64,000 bases of DNA from Ruminococcus sp. YRD2003 (GTDB lineage Bacteria > Bacillota > Clostridia > Oscillospirales > Ruminococcaceae): the NCBI GenBank assembly GCA_900109435.1, contig FNZT01000011.1, positions 124,001 to 188,000 of the forward strand. The letters run 5' to 3'. Positions 8,758 to 17,247 of this stretch are shown in pieces. Both the position numbers and the translations under genes were made by a program. The notes beneath the pieces are model-generated. The model worked only from the letters and a program-made list of their open reading frames with translations, made no database searches and was not told the DNA's origin. Positions within the stretch are counted from its first letter, which is position 1. Each line of letters begins with the position of its first letter.

Positions 8758-8786
8758 TTGATTTTTCGCGAATTTTGGGGTATTAT
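8758..8786 (+). promoter_or_regulatory. Promoter of mazG-hup
   Basis: TTGATT (8758-8763), 17-base spacer, TATTAT (8781-8786), about 20 bases before the mazG start. Confidence 0.6.
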
Positions 8787-8804
8787 TAGAGGAGTGCTAA
8801 TCCC

Positions 8805-9614
8805 ATGGTCGAATATCAGCAGAAGGATAACTACACTATCAGCGATCTGCTCGACATCGTCAGGTTACTGAGGGGCGAAGGCGGCTGTCCCTGGGACAGA
8901 GAACAGACCCACAGCTCTATCAGAAGCGACTTCATTGAGGAGACCTGCGAAGCTGTAGAAGCTATCGATCTCGGAGATACCTCCCTGCTCAGGGAAGAGC
9001 TCGGCGACGTACTGTTGCAAGTGGTCTTCCATTGCAGGATAGAGGAGGAAGCAGGCTCGTTCAGGTTCGACGACGTCTGTGACGAGATATGCAAGAAGCT
9101 CATTCTCCGTCACCCCCACGTTTTCGGCGAGGTCAAAGCCGATACCACCGCAGAGGTGCTGAAGAACTGGGACGCTATCAAAATGGACGAAAAGGGACAG
9201 GAGACCTATACCGATACACTGAATCAGGTCGCTAAGTCTCTTCCGTCGCTCATGAGGGCGCAGAAGGTCGGTAAACGTGCAATGCGCGCAGGTATGGACT
9301 TCCGCAGCGCCAAGGACGCTATGGCTTGCATAGACAGTGAAAAGGCAGAGCTCGAAAGAGCTGTTGCCGCGGGCGATACGCAGAATATCGAGGAAGAAAT
9401 GGGCGACCTGCTCTTCTCGTGTGTGAATGCTGCCCGTCACCTCGGCGTGAATGCCGAGCTCGCTCTCAAGGCTTCCACGGACAAGTTTATCAAGCGGTTC
9501 TCTGTAACAGAGCAGCTGGTCAGTGAGGAGGGGCACGATATGAAGGACCTCCCTATCGAAGAGCTGGATATTTACTGGGACAAAGCTAAAAAAATTATAA
9601 CGGAGGAACACTAA
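8805..9614 (+). CDS. mazG: Nucleoside triphosphate pyrophosphohydrolase MazG
   Basis: A 269-residue MazG with two tandem all-alpha pyrophosphohydrolase modules, hydrolysing (d)NTPs to monophosphates for nucleotide-pool cleaning. The first module opens with GGCPWDREQTHSSI and has the metal-binding EETCE and EELGDVLLQVVFH helices (about 40-75). The second has EEEMGDLLFSCVNAARHLG near 200. It is followed after one base by hup and then rqcP, resembling the conserved Firmicutes mazG (yabN)-yabO neighbourhood. Confidence 0.95.
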   Translation: MVEYQQKDNYTISDLLDIVRLLRGEGGCPWDREQTHSSIRSDFIEETCEAVEAIDLGDTSLLREELGDVLLQVVFHCRIEEEAGSFRFDDVCDEICKKLILRHPHVFGEVKADTTAEVLKNWDAIKMDEKGQETYTDTLNQVAKSLPSLMRAQKVGKRAMRAGMDFRSAKDAMACIDSEKAELERAVAAGDTQNIEEEMGDLLFSCVNAARHLGVNAELALKASTDKFIKRFSVTEQLVSEEGHDMKDLPIEELDIYWDKAKKIITEEH

Positions 9615-9615
9615 A

Positions 9616-9924
9616 ATGACTAAAACAGAACTCATCAATTCAATCGCAGATAAAGCAAACTGCACTAAGAAGGACGCTGCTGCTGCTCTCGAGGCTACTC
9701 TCTCAGCAATCGAGGAAGCTCTCGTAAAGGGCGATAAGGTCGCTATCACAGGCTTTGGTACATTCGAGGTACGCAAGAGAGAAAAGAAGACTTGCATCAA
9801 CCCCAGAACCAAGGAGAAGATGGTTTGCCCGCCCAGCAATGCTCCTGCTTTCAAGGCAGGCAAGGGCCTCAAGGAGGCTGTTAACGCTAAGAAGGGCGCT
9901 AAGAAATCTTCAAAGAAGAAGTAA
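9616..9924 (+). CDS. hup: HU-family DNA-binding protein
   Basis: A 102-residue nucleoid protein that bends DNA as a dimer. It begins MTKTELINSIADKANCTKK, contains the conserved GFGTFEVRKREKK segment and the NPRTKEKM arm region, and ends in a lysine-rich tail (KKGAKKSSKKK). The start is one base after the mazG stop, with GGAGG inside the end of mazG. A strong terminator follows. Confidence 0.97.
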   Translation: MTKTELINSIADKANCTKKDAAAALEATLSAIEEALVKGDKVAITGFGTFEVRKREKKTCINPRTKEKMVCPPSNAPAFKAGKGLKEAVNAKKGAKKSSKKK

Positions 9925-9930
9925 TATATC

Positions 9931-9960
9931 GGGGGCGGATTTTTTCCGCCCCGTTTATTT
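9931..9960 (+). terminator. Terminator after hup
   Basis: Stem GGGGCGGA / TCCGCCCC (9932-9939 and 9945-9952) with a T-only loop, followed by GTTTATTTT. It lies between hup and rqcP, so rqcP is expressed by read-through or its own weak promoter. Confidence 0.75.
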
Positions 9961-9972
9961 TGGAGGAATACT

Positions 9973-10215
9973 ATGCGACTCGATAAATACCTGAAAGTAA
10001 CGCGCCTCATCAAGCGCCGCACTGTTGCAAATGAAGCGTGCGATGCCGAGAAGATAGTCGTCAACGGCAAAGCCGCGAGAGCTTCTTACGACGTGAAGGT
10101 CGGCGACATCATCGAGATTAATATGGGCACTAAGCCGCTCAAGGTCAAGGTGCTCAGCGTCACCGAGCACGCAACAAAAGAGAACGCCGCCGATAATTAC
10201 ACGGTGGTGGAATAA
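9973..10215 (+). CDS. rqcP: S4-domain RNA-binding protein RqcP (YabO-type)
   Basis: An 80-residue protein made of one S4 RNA-binding domain (MRLDKYLKVTRLIKRRTVAN... KVGDIIEI). The B. subtilis homologue RqcP works with RqcH in tagging peptides on stalled 50S subunits. The size and position after mazG match yabO. The start follows TTGGAGGAATACT. Confidence 0.92.
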   Translation: MRLDKYLKVTRLIKRRTVANEACDAEKIVVNGKAARASYDVKVGDIIEINMGTKPLKVKVLSVTEHATKENAADNYTVVE

Positions 10216-10269
10216 CACTTGAGCCACATGGGCGGATGCCTGCGTCCGCACGCTGAAACTATACCGCAA

Positions 10270-10578
10270 AAAGCCGCTTCATAAGGGCTGTACCTATACG
10301 GAAGCATTACGGGATATTTATCGGGGGAAACCTTTCTGAAGAAAGGTTCTCCCCCGAACCCCTTTCCAAAGACTTTTAGTCCAAATTTTGCCCCTATGGG
10401 GTACTCTCCTGATATGAAAAGAGTAAGTCTTTCTTTTCAATGAGAGTACCCCATAGGGGCAAAATTTAAATTGAAAGTTTTAGGAAGGGAGTTTGAGGGA
10501 GAACCCTTTTTCAAAAGGGTTTCCCTCAATTAATATCCGTATTGCTTCTGTATGAATACAGTCTTTATGAAGCGGCTT
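10270..10578. repeat. Large palindromic repeat A, copy 1 (fills the gene-free gap 10216-10583)
   Basis: A roughly 300-bp non-coding element built from nested inverted repeats. At its centre is a perfect 26-bp inverted repeat (10383-10408 and 10442-10467, core GCCCCTATGGGG). Outside it lie hairpins of the type GGGGGAAACCTTTC...GAAAGGTTCTCCCCC and GGGAGAACCC...GGGTTTCCC, and the outermost arms (GCCGCTTCATAA / TTATGAAGCGGC) also pair. A second, inverted copy lies at 33528-33880. I see no ORF or transposase in it. Confidence 0.85.
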
Positions 10579-10583
10579 TTGCA

Positions 10584-11537
10584 TTATTTGGTATTGTGTA
10601 TGTCCCAGCGGAAGCTCGTCAGCTTCGATGCCTTCGTGGTATCAAGCATATTGTTATACTCGAGCTTTGCCATATCCAGATAGCGGTAATTCGTCTTTTC
10701 GTCCTTACTGCCGCCAAAGATGCCCTTCAGCTTTGACATCGCTCCGCCGCCCGACTTCTGAACAACTGTGCCGAGATGGTGATTCTCTCGCATGAACGTT
10801 ATGATGTCCGCAGCAGTAGTCAGCAGCTTGTCGCTGATATTGTATATGCCTGCGTCCTTCATATCGTCGGCATTCTTTACAAAGCAGAGGATGAAGTCTA
10901 CCAGATTGTGTACACAGCAGAGCTGGAAGCCGTACTGGCCCTTGCCCGATACGAACTTCGTACCGTCCTTGGGGTCGGTTATCTTCGCCACAAGGTTATC
11001 GGTGAAATTCAGTGTATACACCGGAGCAACTCTCGTGATACAGCACATAACTTCCTTGTGGTGCTGCAATTCGGATATGAGAGTCTTTTCGGAGTTATAC
11101 TTCAGCACCGCATAGTTGGTGTTGGTCTTCAAGTCGGAGTCTTCTCTGATAGGCTCACGGGTCTTGGGAAAATCATATACCTGATAGGTGCTTATGAGCA
11201 CGACCTTTCGCACATTTTCCGTCATAGCGTAACGATATATGAACTTGTCGCACTGTTTTGCTATATCAAGCTCTTTATCTGTAACGATAGGACCAAAATC
11301 GTTATCAACTGTGCAAGCGGCATGAATCAGAACACTTATCTCGTATTTCTCAAATATCTCGGCATAGCCATTTTTATCTGTCTGATTTACCTGTACAAAT
11401 GTGTAATTCAGTTTTCCCTCATTATATGGGTTTGCCTCTACATCAGCGCAAACCACGGCAAAGCCTTTCTTGAGCAGACCCGAGCAGATATGCTGACCGA
11501 TGAGTCCGCAGCCGCCCGTTACAAGAACTGTCTCCAT
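10584..11537 (-). CDS. NAD-dependent epimerase/dehydratase (extended SDR)
   Basis: A 317-residue extended short-chain dehydrogenase of the nucleotide-sugar or sterol-dehydrogenase type. It has an N-terminal Rossmann motif TGGCGLIG (residues 7-14), the catalytic serine region LISTYQVYDF and the YxxxK pair in NYAVLKYNSEK. It probably acts on a nucleotide sugar or related alcohol in envelope metabolism; the substrate is not evident. It is monocistronic with its own promoter (11584-11612). The start at 11537 follows GGAGGGTATGA. Confidence 0.85.
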   Translation of the reverse strand: METVLVTGGCGLIGQHICSGLLKKGFAVVCADVEANPYNEGKLNYTFVQVNQTDKNGYAEIFEKYEISVLIHAACTVDNDFGPIVTDKELDIAKQCDKFIYRYAMTENVRKVVLISTYQVYDFPKTREPIREDSDLKTNTNYAVLKYNSEKTLISELQHHKEVMCCITRVAPVYTLNFTDNLVAKITDPKDGTKFVSGKGQYGFQLCCVHNLVDFILCFVKNADDMKDAGIYNISDKLLTTAADIITFMRENHHLGTVVQKSGGGAMSKLKGIFGGSKDEKTNYRYLDMAKLEYNNMLDTTKASKLTSFRWDIHNTK

Positions 11538-11583
11538 ACTTCATACCCTCCTTTCTGACAAACATACTCTTCATGACTTAATT

Positions 11584-11612
11584 ATTATATCATAGTATTT
11601 GTTAATTTGCAA
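11584..11612 (-). promoter_or_regulatory. Promoter of the epimerase gene
   Basis: On the minus strand, TTGCAA (11607-11612), 17-base spacer and TATAAT (11584-11589). Confidence 0.75.
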
Positions 11613-11690
11613 GACATTTTCATAATGTTAGTCATTTCTTACAATTATATAAGCTCGAATATTGCGGCTGATGTTCAAATGCCGTCAGAT

Positions 11691-13094
11691 TCACTCGCTG
11701 ATTATGGGATTCTCGTTGACCTCGTCGATATATGTCTGGACTGTTGCGTATATAGCGTCGTAGGTCTCGTTCCACGGTGTACCTCTTGCAGTGTTGCGGA
11801 GGTTCTGGTCGAGAAGGTCTCCGCAGTCCTTCGATACACCCGACGAGAGGTCGAAGAATGCATTATCGTCTGCAAGCTCCTGCATCTCGTGCTGCATATC
11901 TACCATTTCCTGAGTCCAGCCGTAGTCAGAGCGGAACTGCTCGTCGGAAACTGCCTTTGTATCCTCATCCATAATGGAGAAGCGCTTGCAGTCGAGATAC
12001 TTGGCGACGCCCTCGGGATTGCCGCCGTTCTTTACGAAGGTGTAAGCCTCCATGCCGACGGGAACATAATACTCCTTAGACTCGGGGTCCTTCGGCATGG
12101 GAACGAAGAAGGCTTCGTCGCCGAATTTTTCCTTCCACTGCTTGGGCTCGGTGTAGAACTCGTACAGACCAACGGGATAGAAGAGCACCTTGCCCTCGCC
12201 GACGAACTCGGGGTGGGCAGTCCAGCCGTAGTCACCTACGCCGATAGCGATACAGCCCGTCTGGTTGAGGTCATACAGGAAGTTCTGAACGCGCTCCATA
12301 GCGGGGTCTCCTATATTGCTGACGAGCTTGCCGTCCTTGATGCCTACGGGCGGAACGCCTGTGGTGTTCATGAGTCCGAACTCGAACCACCAGCCGTCAA
12401 TGCCGTAGTGCTGCTTATCCACGTCGACGAAACTCTGGAGCATGGACTCGAATGTGTTCCAGTCCCACTTGCCGTCGTAGTAGAGGTCGGCAGGGTCGTC
12501 GAGACCTGCCTCCTCGATAGTCTTCTTGTTGTATGCTACGCCTACCTTATCGCCTGTAGACTGCACGATAGCGAGATAGTGCTTGCCGTTCCAGAGCATA
12601 CTGTCGTTCATTTCCTTTACATCCGACCACAGCGGCTTGCTGAAGTCGATGTAGTCATCGACGGAGGTGAACATTCCTCTTACCGCGCCCTTGGGGAAGG
12701 CGTCCATATCACCTGCCCAGAAGAAGTCGATGCCCTCGCCGCTGCTGATAGCCTCAGCGAGCTTTTCGTAGCGGTTCTCCCATGTGACCTGATGATATTC
12801 GATGTTGCCGCCGTACTTCTCCTCGAACACAACGAGCTCTGTGGGCTTGTTCTTGCCTGTGGCATCGGGGTTGATGTCCCATGTAGCCATCCACTTGATA
12901 GTCTTGTTCTCAAGCTCTGTATCCTCGAGGAGGTCGCTGTTTGAAGCAGCCGCATTCACCTCGTCCCTGACGCTCTGGTCTACGTCGACGTCTGCGTAGG
13001 GATTGGACGATGAGCCGCCGTCTCCGCAGGCAGTCAGCGAGAGGGTAGCAGACGCCATGAGAAGAGCAGAAATGAATATTATAGTCCTTTTCAT
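11691..13094 (-). CDS. ABC transporter extracellular solute-binding lipoprotein (family 1), paralogue
   Basis: A 467-residue substrate-binding lipoprotein. The start at 13094 (MKRTIIFISALL) is preferred because AAAAGGAGTT precedes it and a signal peptide with lipobox LTACG follows. The mature chain contains YYDGKWDWNTF and a bilobal binding-protein pattern, and aligns along its length with the protein at 60-1463 (for example WDINPD versus YDLNPA, SGEGIDFF versus SGEQVDMF). Like that gene it has no permease neighbour, so it is an orphan binding protein, probably for an oligosaccharide. Confidence 0.88.
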   Translation of the reverse strand: MKRTIIFISALLMASATLSLTACGDGGSSSNPYADVDVDQSVRDEVNAAASNSDLLEDTELENKTIKWMATWDINPDATGKNKPTELVVFEEKYGGNIEYHQVTWENRYEKLAEAISSGEGIDFFWAGDMDAFPKGAVRGMFTSVDDYIDFSKPLWSDVKEMNDSMLWNGKHYLAIVQSTGDKVGVAYNKKTIEEAGLDDPADLYYDGKWDWNTFESMLQSFVDVDKQHYGIDGWWFEFGLMNTTGVPPVGIKDGKLVSNIGDPAMERVQNFLYDLNQTGCIAIGVGDYGWTAHPEFVGEGKVLFYPVGLYEFYTEPKQWKEKFGDEAFFVPMPKDPESKEYYVPVGMEAYTFVKNGGNPEGVAKYLDCKRFSIMDEDTKAVSDEQFRSDYGWTQEMVDMQHEMQELADDNAFFDLSSGVSKDCGDLLDQNLRNTARGTPWNETYDAIYATVQTYIDEVNENPIISE

Positions 13095-13206
13095 CTGATT
13101 AACTCCTTTTTGTAATTGCCTGCACGCGGCAGGCTGTGGGTGTATTCTACTGATGCCGGCGGTCTGCAAATGACCGCAATTATCCTATTATCAATGCTGC
13201 ACATAT

Positions 13207-13236
13207 ATTATATCATTTTAAAATAACGCCTGTCAA
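13207..13236 (-). promoter_or_regulatory. Promoter of the second binding-protein gene
   Basis: On the minus strand, TTGACA (13231-13236), an 18-base spacer and TATAAT (13207-13212). This gives a leader of about 105 bases. The rest of the 13095-13416 gap holds only the terminator at 13376-13418. Confidence 0.8.
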
Positions 13237-13375
13237 TATCCAAAATCAATATAAATATTGGCGATTTCTTGTGATATTGCTGTATTTCGGGGCTGAATAG
13301 TTACAAAAATATGAACAGTTTTCAACACACCATACCTCACTGATAAAAAATCATCTGTCAACTTGCGGTCAGCGC

Positions 13376-13418
13376 AAAAAAACAAGGCAAAGGGCAGCTG
13401 TAAACTTCCCTTTGCCTC
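13376..13418 (-). terminator. Terminator of the ung-metF-reactivase operon
   Basis: An 11-bp stem formed by 13408-13418 and 13384-13394 (AGGCAAAGGG / CCCTTTGCCT), overlapping the stop codon, followed on the minus strand by seven T residues. Confidence 0.88.
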
Positions 13419-14094
13419 AGTTCTTTCTTCCGCAGCCTCCGTTCTCGGAGAATGCACACCTTCCGCGCATATTGCAGCTCTCGCAGCCACGCTTCAGCTC
13501 CTGAGCAGACGGTGCCTGCGATATGCCGATTATCGCCGTCACCGACTTCGACGGCACCAGCAGCGAGTTCTCGGTGACCGTCAGCCCGATGCGTCTCTGT
13601 GCGTTCAGAGCGAGCAGGAAGTCACGCTGGAGCGCGATCGGCAGGTCGCCGTAGCCCGGACTGAATCTCCACGTCCTGAACGGCGCGTCCACCTCGGAGA
13701 ATATCTCCTCCTCGGCGTGCTCGCAGACCTGCTCAACTGCTGCGCTGCAAAGGCAGTCCACTGCAAGAGCTGCCGCCATATCCGTAACAGCCGTCTGTCG
13801 GATGAGCTTGTCAGCCTCCGCGGAGACTGTCGCCGCAAGCAGCACTGCACGTCCGCAGCCCGCAAGGTGGCGGCGTATGTCCTCACCCGTGAGGACGGCA
13901 TTCATGCCCGCGATTTGCACTCCATCAGCCGTGAAGCTTACCTCTGTCTCACGGTAAACATAGGCAGGGCGGAGCTTCGCACGGACTATGGGCTCGTACT
14001 TGTCAAGCAGTTCACGCACAGCCTTGTCAGGCTCGCCCTTCACGCCCATATAACGCGCGGCTTCGGCTTTTGAGATGATGCCGAGTGTCATCAT
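13417..14094 (-). CDS. Stand-alone methionine synthase reactivation-domain protein
   Basis: A 225-residue protein corresponding to the C-terminal activation domain of cobalamin-dependent methionine synthase. That domain binds S-adenosylmethionine and remethylates oxidised cobalamin. The signature RFSPGYGDLP lies at about 143-152. A C-terminal cysteine cluster (C204, C207, C213, C221) extends beyond the MetH domain and could bind a metal or cluster. The start overlaps the metF stop by ATGA, indicating coupled translation. The partner MetH catalytic protein is not in this window. Confidence 0.9.
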   Translation of the reverse strand: MMTLGIISKAEAARYMGVKGEPDKAVRELLDKYEPIVRAKLRPAYVYRETEVSFTADGVQIAGMNAVLTGEDIRRHLAGCGRAVLLAATVSAEADKLIRQTAVTDMAAALAVDCLCSAAVEQVCEHAEEEIFSEVDAPFRTWRFSPGYGDLPIALQRDFLLALNAQRRIGLTVTENSLLVPSKSVTAIIGISQAPSAQELKRGCESCNMRGRCAFSENGGCGRKN

Positions 14095-14951
14095 GCCTCG
14101 ATTATGCCGCTGACGGCTTCGCTTATTTTTCGCGCAACATAGGCGTTGTTCATCGTGTAGAGGTGTATTCCGTCGACACCGCTCGCTGCGAGGTCAACTA
14201 TCTGATTTATCGCGTAGGCTATGCCTGCATCACGCAGAGCCTCGGGATTGTGCTCGTAGCGCTGCATTATCTTTACGAATTTGCGCGGCAGAGAAGCTCC
14301 GCAGGTCGTGACCATGCGCTCTATCTGATTCTTGTTGACAACAGGCATTATTCCCGCCTCTATCGGTACATTTATACCCTTTGCGGCAGCCTTGTCGCGG
14401 AAGTCGTAGAAGCTGTCGTTGTCGAAAAAGAGCTGCGTGATGAGGTGGTCTGCGCCCGCCTCGACCTTAATCTTGAGGTTGGCGATGTCCTCGTCAAGCG
14501 TCTCAGCATCGGGGTGGCACTCGGGATAGCAGGCGCCCGCGATGTCGAAGTCGCCTTTGCCGCGGAGGTAGGTGATGAGGTCACTGGCGTGCTCGAAGTC
14601 CCTGACAGGCGGGATATCGGGGTTGATGTCTCCGCGGAGCGCGAGGATGTTCTCGACGCCGCGCTTCTGAGCCTCCGAAAGAGTGGAGTCTATCTCCGCG
14701 CGTGTGAAGTTGATGCACGGCAGATGTAGTACGGGAATGAGCCCGCTCTCCTTGATACGGGAGGCTATATCCAGCGCGAAGAAGCTGTTGCCGCTGCCGC
14801 CCGCACCGAATGTTACGCTGATGAAATCGGGCTTCAGTCCGCTCAGCTCGTCGAGGGTATTGTATATGACGTCGACGGTGCTCGTCTTTTTCGGCGGGAA
14901 GACCTCAAACGAGAATACCATCTTTTCCTTGAATATATCTCTTACTTTCAT
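14091..14951 (-). CDS. metF: 5,10-methylenetetrahydrofolate reductase
   Basis: A 286-residue flavoprotein with the MTHFR TIM-barrel, reducing methylene-THF to methyl-THF, the methyl donor for methionine synthase. Motifs include FEVFPPKK with the catalytic glutamate, DFISVTFGAGGSG, ILALRGD and ADHLITQLFFDN. It lies 10 bases after ung and overlaps the reactivation-domain gene, which fits a one-carbon/methionine unit. The start at 14951 follows GAAAGGAAAAAC. Confidence 0.96.
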   Translation of the reverse strand: MKVRDIFKEKMVFSFEVFPPKKTSTVDVIYNTLDELSGLKPDFISVTFGAGGSGNSFFALDIASRIKESGLIPVLHLPCINFTRAEIDSTLSEAQKRGVENILALRGDINPDIPPVRDFEHASDLITYLRGKGDFDIAGACYPECHPDAETLDEDIANLKIKVEAGADHLITQLFFDNDSFYDFRDKAAAKGINVPIEAGIMPVVNKNQIERMVTTCGASLPRKFVKIMQRYEHNPEALRDAGIAYAINQIVDLAASGVDGIHLYTMNNAYVARKISEAVSGIIEA

Positions 14952-14961
14952 GTTTTTCCTT

Positions 14962-15633
14962 TCAGTCTATCGACCAGTCTATCTCTTCCATGCCTTTGCT
15001 GCGTAGGAAGGCGTTTGCCTGCGAGAAGTGTCTGCACCCGAAAAATCCGTTATACGCAGACAGCGGGCTCGGGTGGGCTGCGCGGAGTATCAGGTGATTC
15101 GGATTCGTGATGAACTGCTGCTTTGCCTTGGCGTCACTGCCCCAGAGCATGAACACCATCGGCTTTTCACGGAGGTTGAGGAGCTCTATAACGTCGGTAG
15201 TGAACTGCTCCCAGCCCATTCCGCGGTGACTGCGCGGCTGATTCGCACGCACTGTCAGCACGGAATTCAGCAGCAGTACGCCGTTCTGCGCCCATTTGGT
15301 GAGCTCGCCGTGCTTGCCCGTGTTATCCACGCCTACGTCCTCGCGTATCTCCTTGAAAATGTTCACAAGCGACGGCGGCGGCGCTATACCTTTCCGCACC
15401 GAGAAGCTCAGCCCGTGAGCCTGTCCCTCGCCGTGGTATGGGTCCTGCCCGATGATGACGCACTTCACGTCGTTGTAGGACGTCATTTTCAGGGCGTTGA
15501 ATATGTCGTACATTCCAGGGAAGATGCGCTGTGTTTTGTACTCGCTCACAAGGAATTTCCGCAGTTTCAGGTAGTATTCCTTCGTGAACTCGTCCTTTAG
15601 CAGGTCGTCCCAGTCGTTCTCGAATTTGACCAT
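14962..15633 (-). CDS. ung: Uracil-DNA glycosylase (family 1)
   Basis: A 223-residue UDG that removes uracil from DNA. The water-activating motif GQDPYHG is at 62-68 (D64), and the leucine-loop motif HPSPLSAYNGFFGCRHF is near the C-terminus. The length matches the family. It heads a three-gene run with metF and the reactivation protein. Confidence 0.97.
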   Translation of the reverse strand: MVKFENDWDDLLKDEFTKEYYLKLRKFLVSEYKTQRIFPGMYDIFNALKMTSYNDVKCVIIGQDPYHGEGQAHGLSFSVRKGIAPPPSLVNIFKEIREDVGVDNTGKHGELTKWAQNGVLLLNSVLTVRANQPRSHRGMGWEQFTTDVIELLNLREKPMVFMLWGSDAKAKQQFITNPNHLILRAAHPSPLSAYNGFFGCRHFSQANAFLRSKGMEEIDWSID

Positions 15634-15688
15634 AGCTTTCTCCCAAACAAAATTTGGGACAGCAGAAGCTGCCCCATTTTTGCTTTCC

Positions 15689-16198
15689 TTAGTTATTGTA
15701 TATCGTGTCCTCGTAATATTTGAACTTTACGAGGGTATTGCGCTTATATGTAAGCGAGCCCTGCTGGTTAAACGGGATCTTTTCGTATGCCTCGCGTGAA
15801 CACTCGATCTTCAGCTTCTGACCCTTGCGCGTTACGAACTGGAGCTCGTAATACTCGTCGAGCAGCTTCTGCTGACCTGTGCTCTCGATAACTCTGAGTC
15901 TGTCGTCGGACTTGCGGACAAGCGTAGCCATTTCAACGATGGGCTCTGAGGTCTTTTTCTGTGTCTGCTCATCTTCGCGGGCGGGTCTGCGAGAATAACG
16001 TCCCTCACGCGTCGGAGGAGCTCCTGCACCCTGTCCTCCGTTCTCCTCGAGGAAAAAATTCATGAAGCGCATGAACGGACTTTTTCCGCCGAACAGAAGA
16101 ATGACGAGAACAAGGATAACAGCGATCGCGCCGAGCATGATGAGCAGGTTGCGCATCTGCGGAGTGACCGCGAATATTGTTCCTATCTGGGTTGTCAT
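15689..16198 (-). CDS. Single-span membrane protein, DUF2500-like
   Basis: A 169-residue protein with one transmembrane helix (about 17-37), a proline/arginine-rich linker (about 55-80) and a C-terminal small beta domain (about 85-165) with the pattern YYELQFVTRKGQKLKIECSREAYEKIPFNQQGSLTYK. This resembles DUF2500. Function is unknown. It has a promoter with TTGCAA and TATAAT (16255-16283) divergent from that of the next gene. Confidence 0.65.
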   Translation of the reverse strand: MTTQIGTIFAVTPQMRNLLIMLGAIAVILVLVILLFGGKSPFMRFMNFFLEENGGQGAGAPPTREGRYSRRPAREDEQTQKKTSEPIVEMATLVRKSDDRLRVIESTGQQKLLDEYYELQFVTRKGQKLKIECSREAYEKIPFNQQGSLTYKRNTLVKFKYYEDTIYNN

Positions 16199-16254
16199 AT
16201 GTTGCTTCCTTTCAGTTAAGGCAAGGTTCGCCCTGCCATAATATGCTAACTTAT

Positions 16255-16283
16255 ATTATATCAAATTATTTCAAATTTTGCAA
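16255..16283 (-). promoter_or_regulatory. Promoter of the DUF2500-like gene
   Basis: On the minus strand, TTGCAA (16278-16283), 17-base spacer, TATAAT (16255-16260). Confidence 0.75.
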
Positions 16284-16290
16284 GATATAT

Positions 16291-16319
16291 TTGCAAATTT
16301 CTCATTTTTACGGTATAAT
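16291..16319 (+). promoter_or_regulatory. Promoter of the TtcA-like gene
   Basis: TTGCAA (16291-16296), 17-base spacer, TATAAT (16314-16319). Its -35 box lies only 7 bases from that of the divergent minus-strand promoter. The leader of about 140 bases contains a GTCAGGA / TCCTGAC hairpin. Confidence 0.75.
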
Positions 16320-16463
16320 TAATTTGTTCTCGATAACAGCTGTCAGGAGGTTATTGTTCCTGACTTCGTTCGGGAAGCACAGATCCTTTATTATTGCGGT
16401 ATTTGCGCGCCGCATTCCCTATTGTACCAATAAATAAATTTTTTACCTTACAGGAGCAAAAAT

Positions 16464-17204
16464 ATGCAGAAAATCCTCGGACATATGCGAAAGGCTATTC
16501 AACAGTACCTCATGATATGCGACGGAGACAGCATTGCTGTCGGAGTTTCGGGCGGCAAGGACAGCGTTGCTCTGCTCGTCGGTCTGGCTCGCCTCCGCAG
16601 TTTCATCGGCATTGATTTCAAGGTCACGGCTCTGACCATTGACTCAGCATTCGGAGGAGTTCCGACCGATTACTCGCCTGTTACCGAGCTGTGCGGGACA
16701 CTCGGCGTCGAGCACGTGATAATTCCCACTCAGATAGGAGAGATTGTATTCGATGTTCGTAAGGAGCCGAATCCTTGCAGCCTTTGCTCGCGTATGCGCC
16801 GCGGTGCTCTCACAAATGCGGCGGCTGAGCTCGGCTGCAACAAAATCGCTCTCGGTCACAACTACGACGACACTGTCGAGACCTTCCTCATGAACCTTTT
16901 TACGGAGGGGCGGATAGGCTGCTACTCGCCCGTGACTATGCTTGAGGACAGGGATATCACTGTGATACGCCCTCTCGTTCTTGCGGAGGAGCGCGAGATA
17001 CGGCGCGCCGTAAGACGCTGCGGGCTGCCTGTTGTGAAATCTGCTTGCCCTGCTGACGGTCATACAAACCGCGAGCGGACAAAAGCCCTCATCGCTCAGC
17101 TTGAACACGACGATAACGGTATCAAGGACCGTCTCTTCGGGGCTATGGTCCGCGGAGATATCGACGGCTGGGGTATAAAACAGGACAAAAAAAGGCTCCC
17201 TTGA
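16464..17204 (+). CDS. TtcA/TilS-type PP-loop ATPase (tRNA thiolation-like)
   Basis: A 246-residue N-type ATP pyrophosphatase. The PP-loop SGGKDS (about residues 31-36) adenylates the target base. A CSLC pair near 108-111 and a C-terminal cysteine (SACPADG, about 193) match the TtcA pattern in which cysteines hold an iron-sulfur cluster for 2-thiolation of cytidine-32 in tRNA. GHNYDDTVETFLMNL is the second family motif. It faces scaE tail to tail, with a shared terminator. Confidence 0.85.
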   Translation: MQKILGHMRKAIQQYLMICDGDSIAVGVSGGKDSVALLVGLARLRSFIGIDFKVTALTIDSAFGGVPTDYSPVTELCGTLGVEHVIIPTQIGEIVFDVRKEPNPCSLCSRMRRGALTNAAAELGCNKIALGHNYDDTVETFLMNLFTEGRIGCYSPVTMLEDRDITVIRPLVLAEEREIRRAVRRCGLPVVKSACPADGHTNRERTKALIAQLEHDDNGIKDRLFGAMVRGDIDGWGIKQDKKRLP

Positions 17205-17216
17205 AGGGAGCCTTTA
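17184..17216. terminator. Bidirectional terminator between the TtcA-like gene and scaE
   Basis: Stem AAAGGCTCCCTT / AGGGAGCCTTT (17191-17202 and 17205-17215) around a 2-3 nt loop that contains the TtcA stop codon. Runs of A on the left give a strong U-tract for the minus-strand (scaE) transcript. Confidence 0.85.
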
Positions 17217-17247
17217 ATTATTCATTCAGAATGGTGACTAATTTAAA

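Noticed and set aside
11607..12944. A 445-codon plus-strand ORF opposite the second binding-protein gene
   Set aside because: It is the complement of the lipoprotein gene, has no ribosome site and gives a protein of no recognisable composition.
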